From NCBI GenBank assembly GCA_937873495.1, contig CALMXZ010000010.1:186001-250000 (forward strand): DNA of 64,000 nucleotides. The letters are read 5' to 3'. Position 1 is the stretch's first letter. Each line of letters begins with the position of its first letter. The position numbers and the translations under genes are program-made. The notes beneath the pieces were generated by a model. It searched no databases and was not told where the DNA came from. It saw nothing but the letters and a program-made list of their open reading frames with translations. The stretch is from an uncultured Trueperaceae bacterium. Its GTDB lineage: Bacteria > Deinococcota > Deinococci > Deinococcales > Trueperaceae. Positions 33,480-45,226 of this stretch are shown here, in pieces.

Positions 33480-34619
33480 ATGAGGCGCATAGCCGTAACG
33501 CTCGCGTTTGCGGTCGTCCTCGGCGGGCTCGCGCTCGCCCAGGGCACCATCAAGATCGGGGTGTTCCTCGAGCTTTCAGGCCGCATGGCGGTCACGGGCA
33601 ACGACACGCTCTACGGCGTGAACGTGGCCCACGAGCAGCAGCCGACGGTCAACGGGCTGAACGTGGAACTGTCGGTCTGCGACAACGCTTCTACCCCCGA
33701 AGGCGCCATCGCCTGCGCCAACCGCTTCGTGGATGAAGGGGTGGTCGCCGTCATCGGCTCGTACTCCTCCAGCCATTCGATCCCCGCCGCGGGCGTGCTC
33801 CAGCCGGCCGGTATCGTCATGGTCTCCACGGGCTCGACCAACCCGGCCACCACGCAGATCGGCGACTACATCTTCCGCATCCCCTACACCGACCAGTTCC
33901 AGGGCGCGGTAGCCGCGCAGTACGCGTACGAAGACGCCGGCGCCTCGAGCGTCGCCATCTTCCGCCAGCAAGACGACGACTACTCCGTCGGCCTCTCCGG
34001 CTTCTTCAAGGATGCTTTCGAGGCCATGGGCGGCAGGACCACCGTCCTCGATTACACGGCCAATACCGTCGACTTCTCCGCGCAGCTCAACAACCTGCGC
34101 TCCTTCAATCCCGACTTCATCTACTTCACCGGCTTCTGTGCGGAGGCCGCCTCGCTCGTCCCGCAGCTGCGCCAGCAGGGCTTCACGCAGGCCATCCTGG
34201 GCGGCGACGCCTCGGACGACACGCAGTGCCCGGACGGCGGCGGCACGGCGTTCGAAGGCTTCACCTTCACGTCCTTTGGTGAGCCGGAAGTCCTCAGCGG
34301 CGCGGCCGCCGAGCGCGCGGCCGAGTTCCGCGAAGCTTTCGTGAAGAGCTACACGCTCGAGCACTTCACGGGCTTCACCCTCTCCGGGGCCGACGCCTAC
34401 AAGGTGCTCGTCCAGGCCATCACCGACGCCGGCAGCACCGACCACGCCGCCGTTCGCGACGCCCTCGCCAACCTCAAGGACTTCCCGGGCGTCTCCGGCG
34501 ACATCACCTACGTCGGCACCGACGGTACGCCCGCGAACCGCGTCATGGGCCTCTATGCCTACCAGTTCTCGGGCAACTCCTGGACCAAGGCCGTCCTGAA
34601 GGGCATCTCGCTCAACTGA
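33480..34619 (+). CDS. LIV-type ABC substrate-binding protein, cluster 2
   Basis: A 379-residue type I periplasmic binding protein with a signal peptide (MRRIAVTLAFAVVLGGLALAQ, cleavage near residue 21) and the family start IKIGVFLELSGRMAVTGND. The motif VIGSYSSSHSIPAAGVLQ is the ligand-loop region and DGTPANRVMGLYAYQF closes it. It shares only family-level likeness with the binding protein of cluster 1, so a different ligand is likely. First gene of the second importer, followed by a strong hairpin. Confidence 0.92.
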   Translation: MRRIAVTLAFAVVLGGLALAQGTIKIGVFLELSGRMAVTGNDTLYGVNVAHEQQPTVNGLNVELSVCDNASTPEGAIACANRFVDEGVVAVIGSYSSSHSIPAAGVLQPAGIVMVSTGSTNPATTQIGDYIFRIPYTDQFQGAVAAQYAYEDAGASSVAIFRQQDDDYSVGLSGFFKDAFEAMGGRTTVLDYTANTVDFSAQLNNLRSFNPDFIYFTGFCAEAASLVPQLRQQGFTQAILGGDASDDTQCPDGGGTAFEGFTFTSFGEPEVLSGAAAERAAEFREAFVKSYTLEHFTGFTLSGADAYKVLVQAITDAGSTDHAAVRDALANLKDFPGVSGDITYVGTDGTPANRVMGLYAYQFSGNSWTKAVLKGISLN

Positions 34620-34643
34620 CGCCTGCTTGACCGCTCGAACGAC

Positions 34644-34682
34644 CGGTTTCGGTGGGAGGCGCGCGGCCCCCCACCGAAACCG
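34644..34682 (+). terminator. hairpin between binding-protein and permease genes, cluster 2
   Basis: CGGTTTCGGTGGG and CCCACCGAAACCG form a perfect 13-bp stem 24 bases after the binding-protein stop. It probably causes partial termination so that the binding protein is made in excess of the membrane subunits. Confidence 0.7.
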
Positions 34683-34735
34683 CGTACTGCGCGGGTATCG
34701 GCACGAGCAGCCTCAGCGCGAGGACGGAGGGCAGT

Positions 34736-35938
34736 TTGGCCGCAAGCGCACTCGTACCCAAGCGCCGCCTGTGGATCCCGTGGCTCGTCGTGCTCGGCGG
34801 GCTGGGGCTCGTCACCTGGCGCATGTTCTATCTTCACGGGGTGAACGAGGCCTTCAACGCGGCCTTCTTCACCGGCGCCGTCGTCCGTTCACTGCAACTC
34901 GGTAGCCTCTACGCGCTCATCGCGCTCGGCTACACGATGGTGTACGGCATCATCCGACTGATCAACTTCGCCCACGGCGAGGTCTTCATGGTCGGAGCGT
35001 TCGCCGCCTATTTCCTGTTCAGCCGCACGCCGTTCCCCTGGCCGGTCGCCTTGCTCGTGGCGGCCGCCATCGCGTTCGGCGTCCTGCAGTTCCTCAACTT
35101 CTGGCGCGCCGACCGCCGCGACCCCGTGGTGCTCGCCGGCGCGCTCGTCGTGTTCGCCGCGACCGCGTTCGCGTTGGCCTCGACGCAACTGGGGTGGTTC
35201 TGGGCCATGGTCGCGTCCATGTTCGTCACGGGCGTGCTCGGCATGACCATCGACCGCGTCGCTTACCGGCCTCTGCGGGGCGCGCCGCGCAACTCCATGC
35301 TGATCACGGCCATCGCCGTGTCGTTCTTCCTCCAGAACTTCGGCATCCTGGCGTTCTCCAACCGCCAAACGCCGTTCAGGCCCCCGTCGTTCTTCACGGG
35401 TCTGCTGCAGTTCGAGGTGTTCGGGGAGCCCCTCTTCACCTCCTGGATGATCGTGCTCGTGCCGGCCGTCACGGCCGTGCTGGTGGTCGCACTCACGCTG
35501 TTCGTGACGCGCACGCGCCTCGGCAAGGCCATGCGCGCCACCGCGCAGGACGCCGAGACGGCCAGGATGATGGGCGTAAACGTCGACCGGGTGATAGCCA
35601 CGACCTTCCTCCTCGGCTCCATGCTCGCGGCGGCGGCCGGCGTGATGTGGGGCATGACGTTCGGGAGCATCAACCAGCCGGCCATCTTCGGCATCCTGCC
35701 CGGCATCAAGGCGTTCGCCGCCGCCGTCATCGGCGGCATCGGCAGCCTGCCCGGCGCCGTCGTGGGCGGCGTGCTCCTCGGGTTCCTCGAGAACTTCCTG
35801 ACGGCGCTCTTCCCGCGCACCGAGTACTTCGCCGGCATCACGGAGTACAAGGACACGTTCGCGTTCCTCGCCATGATCGTCATCCTCCTCGTCCGACCGA
35901 GCGGCATCGTCGGCGAGGACCTGTCGGAGAAGGTATGA
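34736..35938 (+). CDS. livH: LIV-type ABC transporter permease (LivH), cluster 2
   Basis: A 400-residue permease when started at TTG 34736, which has GGAGG 5 bases upstream; an in-frame GTG at 34652 lies inside the preceding hairpin and is unlikely. LivH motifs are IRLINFAHGEVFMVGAFAAY near residue 74 and GKAMRATAQDAETARMMGVN near 264. The family is usually ~300 residues; the extra length is an N-terminal helix and an extra pair of segments after the first motif. The end overlaps livM (ATGA). Confidence 0.9.
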   Translation: MAASALVPKRRLWIPWLVVLGGLGLVTWRMFYLHGVNEAFNAAFFTGAVVRSLQLGSLYALIALGYTMVYGIIRLINFAHGEVFMVGAFAAYFLFSRTPFPWPVALLVAAAIAFGVLQFLNFWRADRRDPVVLAGALVVFAATAFALASTQLGWFWAMVASMFVTGVLGMTIDRVAYRPLRGAPRNSMLITAIAVSFFLQNFGILAFSNRQTPFRPPSFFTGLLQFEVFGEPLFTSWMIVLVPAVTAVLVVALTLFVTRTRLGKAMRATAQDAETARMMGVNVDRVIATTFLLGSMLAAAAGVMWGMTFGSINQPAIFGILPGIKAFAAAVIGGIGSLPGAVVGGVLLGFLENFLTALFPRTEYFAGITEYKDTFAFLAMIVILLVRPSGIVGEDLSEKV

Positions 35939-37452
35939 GCGCGCGACCTGGCGCCGGGAGCGGCGACCGCAGTGACGCCGGTGCCGGAAGCGGCGTCGGC
36001 GCTGAGGGCGCGGGCGCCGTCCGCGGCACGTTCGACCCGGGCGCCGCCGTCCGCGCCTACCGCCCCCACTACCTGTCGCACCGCGTGCGCGACTCGCTCC
36101 TGACGCTCGCCGCGCTCGCCGCCCTGATCCTCGTCCTGTTCCTCGTCGACGGCGGCGCCAGCGTGAAGCTCAAGCAGGTGTTCGCACTCTTCGCGATCTG
36201 GGGCATCGCGACCGTGAGCCTCAACCTCGTCAATGGCGTCACCGGCATCCTGTCCCTCGGCCACCACGGCTTCATGCTCATCGGCGGCTACGTGACCGGC
36301 CTGCTGATCCTCCCGACGGCCACGCGCGACAACCTCGCGCGCAGCGCCCGCAGCGAGCTCTCGGACTTCGCCATGGGCCTGTCGGTCGAGAACTGGTTCA
36401 ACGCCCTCGGTCTCGACTCGCTCACGACCCCCGAGACGCTCTGGGTGCGCTTCCTCGTGGCCGTCCTGATCGGCGGTATCGTCGCCGCGCTGTTCGGCGT
36501 CGTCGTCGGCTTCCCGTCGTTGCGGCTGCGGGGCGACTACCTGGCCATCGTCACGTTCGCCTTCGGCGAGGCCGTGAGGCTCCTCGCCTCGACGCCCATG
36601 CTCTCGTCGTTCACCAACGGCGCGCTCGGCTTCGCGGGCGTGCCGTCCGACATCGGCAAGAGCGTGTGGTGGACGTTCGGTTTCCTCGCCATCACCGTCT
36701 TCGTCATGGCGCGCCTCAAGTTCTCGTCTTACGGGCGGGTGCTGCAGGGCATCAGGGAGGACGAGATCGCGAGCGAGGCGATGGGGGTGAACACCGCTTA
36801 CCACAAGGTGCTCGCCTTCGCCATCTCGGCGTTCTTCGCGGGCGTGGCGGGCGGCCTGTGGGTCAGTTGGGTCGGCACCGCGCGCCTCGACCTCTTCCTC
36901 TTCTTCCTCACGTTCTACTTCCTCGTCGCCATCAGCGTCGGCGGCACGGGCTCGATCACGGGCGTGCTCCTCGGCACGGCGCTGGTCGTGTGGGTGAGGC
37001 AGTACGGCGACCCGCTCGAGCAGACGTACCCGCTCTCGACCTGGGTCGTCGCGGCCGGGGTCGTCCTCGTCGCGGTCGCGCTCGTCGCGCTCCTGTTGCG
37101 GCGCGTCAGACGCCTCACGCCGCGGCTGGCACCCGTCGTCTACGTGCCGGCCGCCCTCGGCCTCGTCGCGGTCCTCGTCGGGCTCCTCGGCAAGGGCATG
37201 CCGGCCTTGCAGGTGACGTGGCAGGGCTTCGGCATGCGGGCGATCACCCTGTCGCTGCTGCTGATGGCGATCATGATCCTGCGGCCGGTCGGCATCATGG
37301 GCAGACGCGAGTTCACTTGGGCCTGGGTCTTCCGGCAGCGCCTCGACGAGCCGACGGAGGACGAGCGCGCCCAGGACGCCTGGCTCTCCAACCCCGCCCT
37401 GGGCGGGCGCGCCGGCACCGCGGACGGCGGCGGCGACGAGGTGGACCCATGA
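35935..37452 (+). CDS. livM: LIV-type ABC transporter permease (LivM), cluster 2, with long termini
   Basis: A 505-residue permease. The central part has the LivM motifs GILSLGHHGFMLIGGYV near residue 100, PSLRLRGDYLAIVTFAFGEA near 194 and GRVLQGIREDEIASEAMGVN near 265. It is well above the usual 320-420 residues: there is a Gly/Ala-rich N-terminal leader (~40 residues), an insertion of ~40 residues after the third segment, and extra helices plus an acidic tail at the C terminus (DEPTEDERAQDAW). ATG overlaps the livH stop. Confidence 0.9.
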   Translation: MSARPGAGSGDRSDAGAGSGVGAEGAGAVRGTFDPGAAVRAYRPHYLSHRVRDSLLTLAALAALILVLFLVDGGASVKLKQVFALFAIWGIATVSLNLVNGVTGILSLGHHGFMLIGGYVTGLLILPTATRDNLARSARSELSDFAMGLSVENWFNALGLDSLTTPETLWVRFLVAVLIGGIVAALFGVVVGFPSLRLRGDYLAIVTFAFGEAVRLLASTPMLSSFTNGALGFAGVPSDIGKSVWWTFGFLAITVFVMARLKFSSYGRVLQGIREDEIASEAMGVNTAYHKVLAFAISAFFAGVAGGLWVSWVGTARLDLFLFFLTFYFLVAISVGGTGSITGVLLGTALVVWVRQYGDPLEQTYPLSTWVVAAGVVLVAVALVALLLRRVRRLTPRLAPVVYVPAALGLVAVLVGLLGKGMPALQVTWQGFGMRAITLSLLLMAIMILRPVGIMGRREFTWAWVFRQRLDEPTEDERAQDAWLSNPALGGRAGTADGGGDEVDP

Positions 37453-38302
37453 GCATGCTCGAGCTCGCCGGGGTCAACAGATCGTTCGGCGGTCTGCAGG
37501 CCATCACGGACCTGTCGTTCAAGCTGGGCGAGGGCGAGATCGTCAGCGTGATAGGCCCCAACGGGGCGGGGAAGACGACCGTCTTCAACCTCATAACGGG
37601 CGTGTACAAGCCCGACTCCGGCGACATCCTCTTCGAGGGCAAGAGTCTCACGGGTCTGCGCCCCAACGCGATCGTCGACCGCGGCGTGGCTAGGACGTTC
37701 CAGAACCTCCGGCTCTTCACCAACCTGACGGTGCTGGAGAACGTGCTCATCCCCCAGCACCACAAACTGCGCTCGACGTGGCTCTCGTCCGTGTTCCGCA
37801 CGCCCGGCTACCTGGCGCAGGAGCGGCGCATGCACGAGGCGGCCCTCGAGAAGCTCTCCTTCTTCGGCCCGCGCCTGATGGGCTTCCGCCTGCACCAGCC
37901 CGTCCAGGTCCTCTCCTACGCCAACCGCCGCCGCACCGAGATGGCGCGCGCCATGGCTACGGGCGCCAAGCTCCTGCTGCTTGACGAGCCGAGCGCGGGC
38001 ATGAACCCGAAGGAGACGCGCGAGATCACGGAGATCATCCGCCGCATGCGCGACGAGGGCGGTTACACGATCCTGCTCGTGGAGCACAAGATGAACCTCG
38101 TCAAGGACATCAGCGACCGCGTGATCGTCCTCGACTACGGCCGCAAGCTCGCCGAAGGGGCTTACGCGGACGTCGTCAACGACCCCGCCGTCATCGAGGC
38201 CTACCTTGGCAAGCGCTCCGACAAGACGAGCGCGGTGGCGCGGGCGCGGGCGGCCGACGGGCTCGTCGCCGACGAGCCGGGCGCCGCCGGCGAGGCGCGG
38301 TC

Positions 38303-38306
<4 letters not shown>
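37449..38306 (+). CDS. livG: LIV-type ABC transporter ATP-binding protein (LivG), cluster 2
   Basis: A 285-residue ATPase with Walker A GPNGAGKTT near residue 36, the LivG segment ARTFQNLRLFTNLTVLENV, the signature region LSYANRRRTEMARAM and Walker B LLLLDEPSAGMNP near 177. It starts at an ATG overlapping the livM stop and ends overlapping livF. A ~30-residue Ala-rich tail follows the usual YLGKRSD end. Confidence 0.94.
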
Positions 38307-40931
<2,625 letters not shown>

Positions 40932-40973
40932 CGGCGCCGCGCCGCTGGGGTTGGCGCCGCGCCGCCGCCTAGC

Positions 40974-41921
40974 TCAACCGGCGAACCCGTGCGCGGTGAG
41001 GAGCGCGTCGACGGCAGCGCGCTCCTCGGGGGAGAGCCGCCACGCCGCCGTCCTGGCGTTGCGCGCTACCTGCGCCGCGCTCGTTGCGCCCGCTATGACG
41101 CTCGCGACGCTTCCGTGCGCCAGCAGCCAGGCGAACGCCAGGTCGACGAGCTCCTTGCCGCGCTCCGCCGAGAACGCCACCAGTTCCTCGATGAGGTCGT
41201 AGAGCTCGGGGGTCAGGTGCTGCTCCCAGCGCTGGGTGCCCGTGACGCGCGTGCCTTGCGGCATGGGCTGGCCCTTGCGGTACTTGCCCGTCAGGATGCC
41301 ACTGAAGAGGGGGAAGAACGGCAGGAAGGCGACACCCAGCCGCTCGCAGGCGGGAAGGACCTCCGCCTCCGGCTCGCGGTGCAGCATGGAGTACTCGTTC
41401 TGTACGCTGACGAAGCGCGGCCAACCATGCTGCGCCGAGGCCGCCTCCGCCTCGTCGAGCTGGGCCTCCGAGAAGTTGGAGCAGCCGATCTCGCGTACGA
41501 GCCCATCCTCGACGGCCTGCGCGAGGGCACCGAGCGTGTCGGCGATCGGCACCGCGGCGTCCGGGCGGTGGAGCTGGTAGAGGTCGATGTGGTCCGTGCG
41601 CAGCCGCCTGAGGCTGGCCTCCAACGCCGCTCTCACGTACTCAGGGCGCGCCCCACCGGTGATGCCGGTGCCCGCTGCGGCCACCATGCCGAACTTGGTG
41701 GCGAGCACGAACTCGTCGCGCCTGCCCTGCAGGGCGCTGCCTAGGAAGGTCTCGCTGAGGCCGTCGCCGTAGACGTCGGCCGTGTCGAGGAACGTGACGC
41801 CCGCGCCGAGCGCGCCGTCGATGACGCTCCTGGTGGCGGCCTCGTCCAGCCGGCGTCCGAAGTTGTTGCAACCGAGTCCTACGACCGAGGCGTCGAGCGA
41901 GCCGATCTTACGAGTGTCCAT
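40974..41921 (-). CDS. aldo/keto reductase
   Basis: A 315-residue NAD(P)H-dependent oxidoreductase. Visible family marks are FLDTADVYGDGLSE near residue 42 (catalytic Asp and Tyr), the lysine in VLATKFGM near 74, DHIDLYQLHRPD near 113 and IGCSNFSEAQLDEA near 147. I started it at ATG 41921 because the protein then opens with the usual MDTRKIGSLDASVVGLGCNNFG. It converges with gdhA and follows the hydroxyproline genes on the same strand; its substrate is unknown. Confidence 0.92.
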   Translation of the reverse strand: MDTRKIGSLDASVVGLGCNNFGRRLDEAATRSVIDGALGAGVTFLDTADVYGDGLSETFLGSALQGRRDEFVLATKFGMVAAAGTGITGGARPEYVRAALEASLRRLRTDHIDLYQLHRPDAAVPIADTLGALAQAVEDGLVREIGCSNFSEAQLDEAEAASAQHGWPRFVSVQNEYSMLHREPEAEVLPACERLGVAFLPFFPLFSGILTGKYRKGQPMPQGTRVTGTQRWEQHLTPELYDLIEELVAFSAERGKELVDLAFAWLLAHGSVASVIAGATSAAQVARNARTAAWRLSPEERAAVDALLTAHGFAG

Positions 41922-41934
41922 GGGGGCGAGTGTT

Positions 41935-41998
41935 GCATGCCGACGCGGCACCGGGCGTCGGTCGGCATGCTCGGGCTGGGCGCGGGCGGCCCGGTGCC
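41935..41998. repeat. two interleaved perfect 10-bp inverted repeats
   Basis: GCATGCCGAC at 41935-41944 pairs with GTCGGCATGC at 41961-41970. GGCACCGGGC at 41947-41956 pairs with GCCCGGTGCC at 41989-41998. The pairs overlap, so the two stems would compete or form a pseudoknot. They lie between the dehydrogenase stop and the aldo/keto reductase start, so they may act as a terminator or as an operator for the latter. Confidence 0.6.
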
Positions 41999-42041
41999 GG
42001 TCGTGCTCCGCGCCGCGCCCGCCCAAGCGCCGCGCCCGCCC

Positions 42042-43529
42042 CTACCGCAGCGGCGCGGGCAGCAGCTCCGGCGGGAAGTTCTGGTAGGCGACGAGGCGCG
42101 TGAAGCGGTCGATGGCGTGCGTGCCGACGGACGTGCTGCGTCCGTCCGACGTGGCCGGGTAGGGGCCGCCGTGGACCATGGCGTGGCCGACCTCGACGCC
42201 TGTCGGGTACTGGTTGAGGATCACGCGCCCGGCGCGCTCGGCCAGGGTGTCGAGCAGCGCCGTGTGCTCGGCCACTTCGGCCGGCTCGGCTTGCAGCGTC
42301 GCCGTGAGCTGCCCCTCCATGCCTGCGGCGAACTCGACGAGCTCCGCCGGCGTCCGGTAGCGCAGCAGGAGCGTGCTCGGCCCGAAGACCTCGCTCACGA
42401 GGCGCTCGTTCGCCAGGGCGGCGCGGATGTCGGCCTCCCACAAGGTCGGCGTGCCGGCCGCCGCCCAGTCGCGCTCGGCGCCGCGCGCCACCTGGCGCCC
42501 GCCCGCGGCGGCCAGCTCCGTGAGGCCGGAGCCGTAACGCTCGCACACGGCGCGGTTGAGCATGACGCCGGCCTCGGAGGAGAGCGTCAGCTCGGCGAGG
42601 CGATCGCGCAGGGCGTCGCCCGCGGCGCCCTCCGGCACCAGCGTCACGCCAGGGTTCGTGCAGAACTGTCCGACGCCGAGGGTGAACGACGCGAAGAGCC
42701 CGCGCGCGATCTCCTCGCCGCGGGTCGCGAGCGCGCCGGCCAGGACGAACACGGGGTTCACGCTGCCCATCTCCGCGTACACGGGGATCGGCTCCGGCCG
42801 CGAGGCGGCCAACCGCATGAGGGCCTCGCCCCCGGCGCGCGAGCCGGTGAAGCCGACGGCCTTGATCTCCGGGCGCAGCACGAGCGCCTGACCCATCTCG
42901 AACCCGGGTTCCTGAACGAGCCCGAAGACGCCCTCCGGCATGCCGGAGGCGCGCGCGGCCTCGATGACCAGGTCGGCGACGAGGCGTGACGTGCCGGGGT
43001 GCGACGGGTGCGCCTTGGCTATCACTGGGCAGCCGGCCGCGAGGGCCGAGGCCGTGTCGCCACCCGCCACCGAGAAAGCGAGCGGGAAGTTGCTGGCGCC
43101 GAACACGGCGACGGGGCCGAGTGGGCGCTTGAACGAGCGCACTTCCGGCTTTGGCGCGGGCTGCCGCGCCGGGTCGCCGACGTCGAAGCGCGCGTCGAGC
43201 CAGGCGTCGTCCGCTATCAGCCGCGCGAACATGCGGAGCTGGCCGCACGTGCGGCCTACCTCGCCCTGGAGCCGCGCCTCGGGCAGCCCGGACTCGGCCA
43301 TGGCGCGCTCGACGACGGCCGCGGCGTGGGCTTCCAGGTTGGCGGCGCTGCGCTCGAGGAACTCGGCGCGCCGCGCGCCGCCGAGCTTGGAGTACGGCAG
43401 GAAGGCCGCCTTGGCGGCTCTCGCCATGGCTTCTAGCTCGGCCGCCGTCGTGACTGTGAAGGCGCCGGGCAGTTCGGTGCCCGTGCGGGGGTCGAGGGCG
43501 CGGAAGGCGGCGGCCTGTGCAGGGCTCAC
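42042..43529 (-). CDS. 2-oxoglutarate semialdehyde dehydrogenase (aldehyde dehydrogenase family)
   Basis: A 495-residue NAD(P)-dependent aldehyde dehydrogenase. The nucleotide-binding part has GPVAVFGASNFPLAFSVAGG near residue 145 and KAVGFTGSRAGGEAL near 235; the catalytic glutamate is in YAEMGSVNPVF and the nucleophile in GQFCTNPGV. These motifs are those of 2,5-dioxovalerate dehydrogenases. It oxidises 2-oxoglutarate semialdehyde to 2-oxoglutarate, the last step of hydroxyproline degradation. GTG start overlaps the stop of the upstream lyase (GTGA), which supports that role. Confidence 0.9.
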   Translation of the reverse strand: MSPAQAAAFRALDPRTGTELPGAFTVTTAAELEAMARAAKAAFLPYSKLGGARRAEFLERSAANLEAHAAAVVERAMAESGLPEARLQGEVGRTCGQLRMFARLIADDAWLDARFDVGDPARQPAPKPEVRSFKRPLGPVAVFGASNFPLAFSVAGGDTASALAAGCPVIAKAHPSHPGTSRLVADLVIEAARASGMPEGVFGLVQEPGFEMGQALVLRPEIKAVGFTGSRAGGEALMRLAASRPEPIPVYAEMGSVNPVFVLAGALATRGEEIARGLFASFTLGVGQFCTNPGVTLVPEGAAGDALRDRLAELTLSSEAGVMLNRAVCERYGSGLTELAAAGGRQVARGAERDWAAAGTPTLWEADIRAALANERLVSEVFGPSTLLLRYRTPAELVEFAAGMEGQLTATLQAEPAEVAEHTALLDTLAERAGRVILNQYPTGVEVGHAMVHGGPYPATSDGRSTSVGTHAIDRFTRLVAYQNFPPELLPAPLR

Positions 43530-44437
43530 GCGACGCCCGCCGGCGCGGGGCGGTTGGCGAACCCCTCCTCGATGGTGCGCATCACGCTCGCGAGCTCTTC
43601 GCCCTCGAGCTGATAGCGGGGGGCGCGAGTGCGCGCGCTGCCCCAGCCGGCGTACTCGACGGCCAGCTTGATCATCTGGACGAACTTCGTGCCGATGTCG
43701 AGGCGCAGGAGCGGCAGGAACCAGCTGTAGAGCTCGAACGCCTCCGCGTGGCGGCCTGCGCGCGCCAGCTCGAAGAGGCGCACGGACTCGGCAGGCATGG
43801 CGTTGACGAGGCCGGCGATCCAACCAACGGCCCCGACGGAGACGGCCTCGACGGCGAGGTCGTCGACGCCGATCAGGATCTTGAACTCGCTCGGCATGAG
43901 CGTGCGCAGCCACGTGACGCGCCTCAGGTCGGCGCTCGACTCCTTGATGGCCTCGAGGTTGGGGAACGCGGCGGCCAACTCGGCGACCTGCGGGGGCAGG
44001 AAGTCCGTCTTGTACGCCAGCGGGTTGTTGTAGAGCATGCAGGGCAGGTCCGTCGCCTTCAGCACCTCGCGGACGTGGCCGCTCATCTCACGCCAGTCAC
44101 TGGAGTACACGTAAGGGGGCAGGATCATGAAGCCGCTCGCGCCGGCCGCTTGCAGGTCGCGCGTCAGGCGGACTGCCTCCGCGGTGCTCAGTGACGAGAT
44201 CATCGGGATGACGGGCGCCTCGCCGTCCAGCGCGTGCACGAGGTTCTCGATCGTCGCGAGCTTCTCTTCGTACGTGAGGGTGGCGCCCTCGCCGAGGGAA
44301 CCGAACGGCACGATGCCGGTGCAGCCGGCGGCGACCATCCACTTGGCGTGCTCGGCCTGCAGGGCGTAGTCGATGCTGAAGTCGGCGTTGAAGGGGGTGG
44401 TGATGGCGGGTATGACGCCTTCCCAGTTGACGCGCAT
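43526..44437 (-). CDS. pyrroline-4-hydroxy-2-carboxylate deaminase (DHDPS family)
   Basis: A 303-residue aldolase-barrel enzyme of the dihydrodipicolinate synthase family. The Schiff-base lysine is K165 in LEAIKESSAD and the active-site tyrosine Y136 in CMLYNNPLAY; the GSLGEG loop near residue 46 replaces the usual GTTGE. By context it converts pyrroline-4-hydroxy-2-carboxylate to 2-oxoglutarate semialdehyde, the step between the D-hydroxyproline dehydrogenase and the aldehyde dehydrogenase. The same family also includes 4-deoxy-glucarate dehydratases, which I consider less likely here. Confidence 0.88.
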   Translation of the reverse strand: MRVNWEGVIPAITTPFNADFSIDYALQAEHAKWMVAAGCTGIVPFGSLGEGATLTYEEKLATIENLVHALDGEAPVIPMISSLSTAEAVRLTRDLQAAGASGFMILPPYVYSSDWREMSGHVREVLKATDLPCMLYNNPLAYKTDFLPPQVAELAAAFPNLEAIKESSADLRRVTWLRTLMPSEFKILIGVDDLAVEAVSVGAVGWIAGLVNAMPAESVRLFELARAGRHAEAFELYSWFLPLLRLDIGTKFVQMIKLAVEYAGWGSARTRAPRYQLEGEELASVMRTIEEGFANRPAPAGVA

Positions 44438-44460
44438 GTTCGTCTCCTCTCGTCCGTTCC

Positions 44461-45135
44461 CTAGCGTGGCGCCGGGACGCGGTCCGTTGCCTTGGCGAGG
44501 CGGTCCTTCACGATGCCTAGGTTGGTGCGGATGTGCTCCGCCATCGCGGCGCCGGCCGCGCTGGGGTCGCCGGATGCTATCGCCGCCACGATGCGAGCGT
44601 GCTGCGCGCGCGCCATGGCGCTGGTGTTGACGTCGCGCGTCAGGACCTTCACGCGCATGACGCGAAGGCTCAGACGCTCGGCGACCTCCTCGAGCACCGG
44701 GTTGCGGGCGATGCGCGCCACGAGGGCGTGGAAGGCGTCGTCGGTGCGGATGTGCTCGGCGAAGTCCTCGGGCGCGACGCCGTTCATGATCTCCAGGTCG
44801 CGGTTCAGCTCCTCGAGGTCGGACTCGGTGGCGTTCACGGCGGCCAACTCGGCCGCCATCGCTTCCAGGCGCTCGCGCACGGCGTAGGTGGCCGCCGCCT
44901 CCTCAAGGCCGAGTTCCGGCACGCGCACCCCGCGGTTGGGTTCGATGACGACGAGCCCTTCCTGAGCGAGCTGCCTGACGGCCTCGCGGATGGGCGTGCG
45001 CGAGACGCTGAGCGCCTCGGCCAGCTCCTGCTCGCGCAGCCAGCTGCCCGGCTCTAGCGTGCCCGCCAGCAGCTCGTGGCGCAGGTGGAGGTACACGCCG
45101 GCGGCCACGGTCTGAGGGCGTTGAAAAGCTGCCAT
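44461..45135 (-). CDS. GntR/FadR-family (FCD) regulator of hydroxyproline degradation
   Basis: A 224-residue transcription factor. The winged helix-turn-helix is ELAEALSVSRTPIREAVRQL near residue 40. The FCD effector domain carries metal-ligand positions typical of the subfamily (DDAFHALVARIARNP, AQHARIVAAI, AEHIRTNL). It starts at ATG 45135, only 5 bases from a 7-5-7 palindrome, without a Shine-Dalgarno site; TATACA 7 bases upstream suggests a leaderless, self-controlled transcript. It lies between the two halves of the hydroxyproline gene set and most likely controls both. Confidence 0.9.
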   Translation of the reverse strand: MAAFQRPQTVAAGVYLHLRHELLAGTLEPGSWLREQELAEALSVSRTPIREAVRQLAQEGLVVIEPNRGVRVPELGLEEAAATYAVRERLEAMAAELAAVNATESDLEELNRDLEIMNGVAPEDFAEHIRTDDAFHALVARIARNPVLEEVAERLSLRVMRVKVLTRDVNTSAMARAQHARIVAAIASGDPSAAGAAMAEHIRTNLGIVKDRLAKATDRVPAPR

Positions 45136-45140
45136 GGCAG

Positions 45141-45159
45141 ATTGTATATTGCATACAAT
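45141..45159. promoter_or_regulatory. operator palindrome for the GntR regulator
   Basis: ATTGTAT-ATTGC-ATACAAT is a perfect 7-bp inverted repeat of the FadR/FCD type. It overlaps -10-like boxes for both directions (TATACA towards the regulator, TACAAT towards the right). It is the only AT-rich spot in this neighbourhood. Confidence 0.75.
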
Positions 45160-45226
45160 CTCTTGGCAAGGGTCGCCGCCGTGCTTCGAGCGCACTCGAC
45201 GAAAGAGGCCACGAGGAGGGCCAGCC

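Noticed and set aside
43526-44437. Dihydrodipicolinate synthase of lysine biosynthesis, or 5-dehydro-4-deoxyglucarate dehydratase
   Set aside because: No lysine or glucarate genes are near, whereas the epimerase, D-hydroxyproline dehydrogenase and semialdehyde dehydrogenase make the hydroxyproline route complete.
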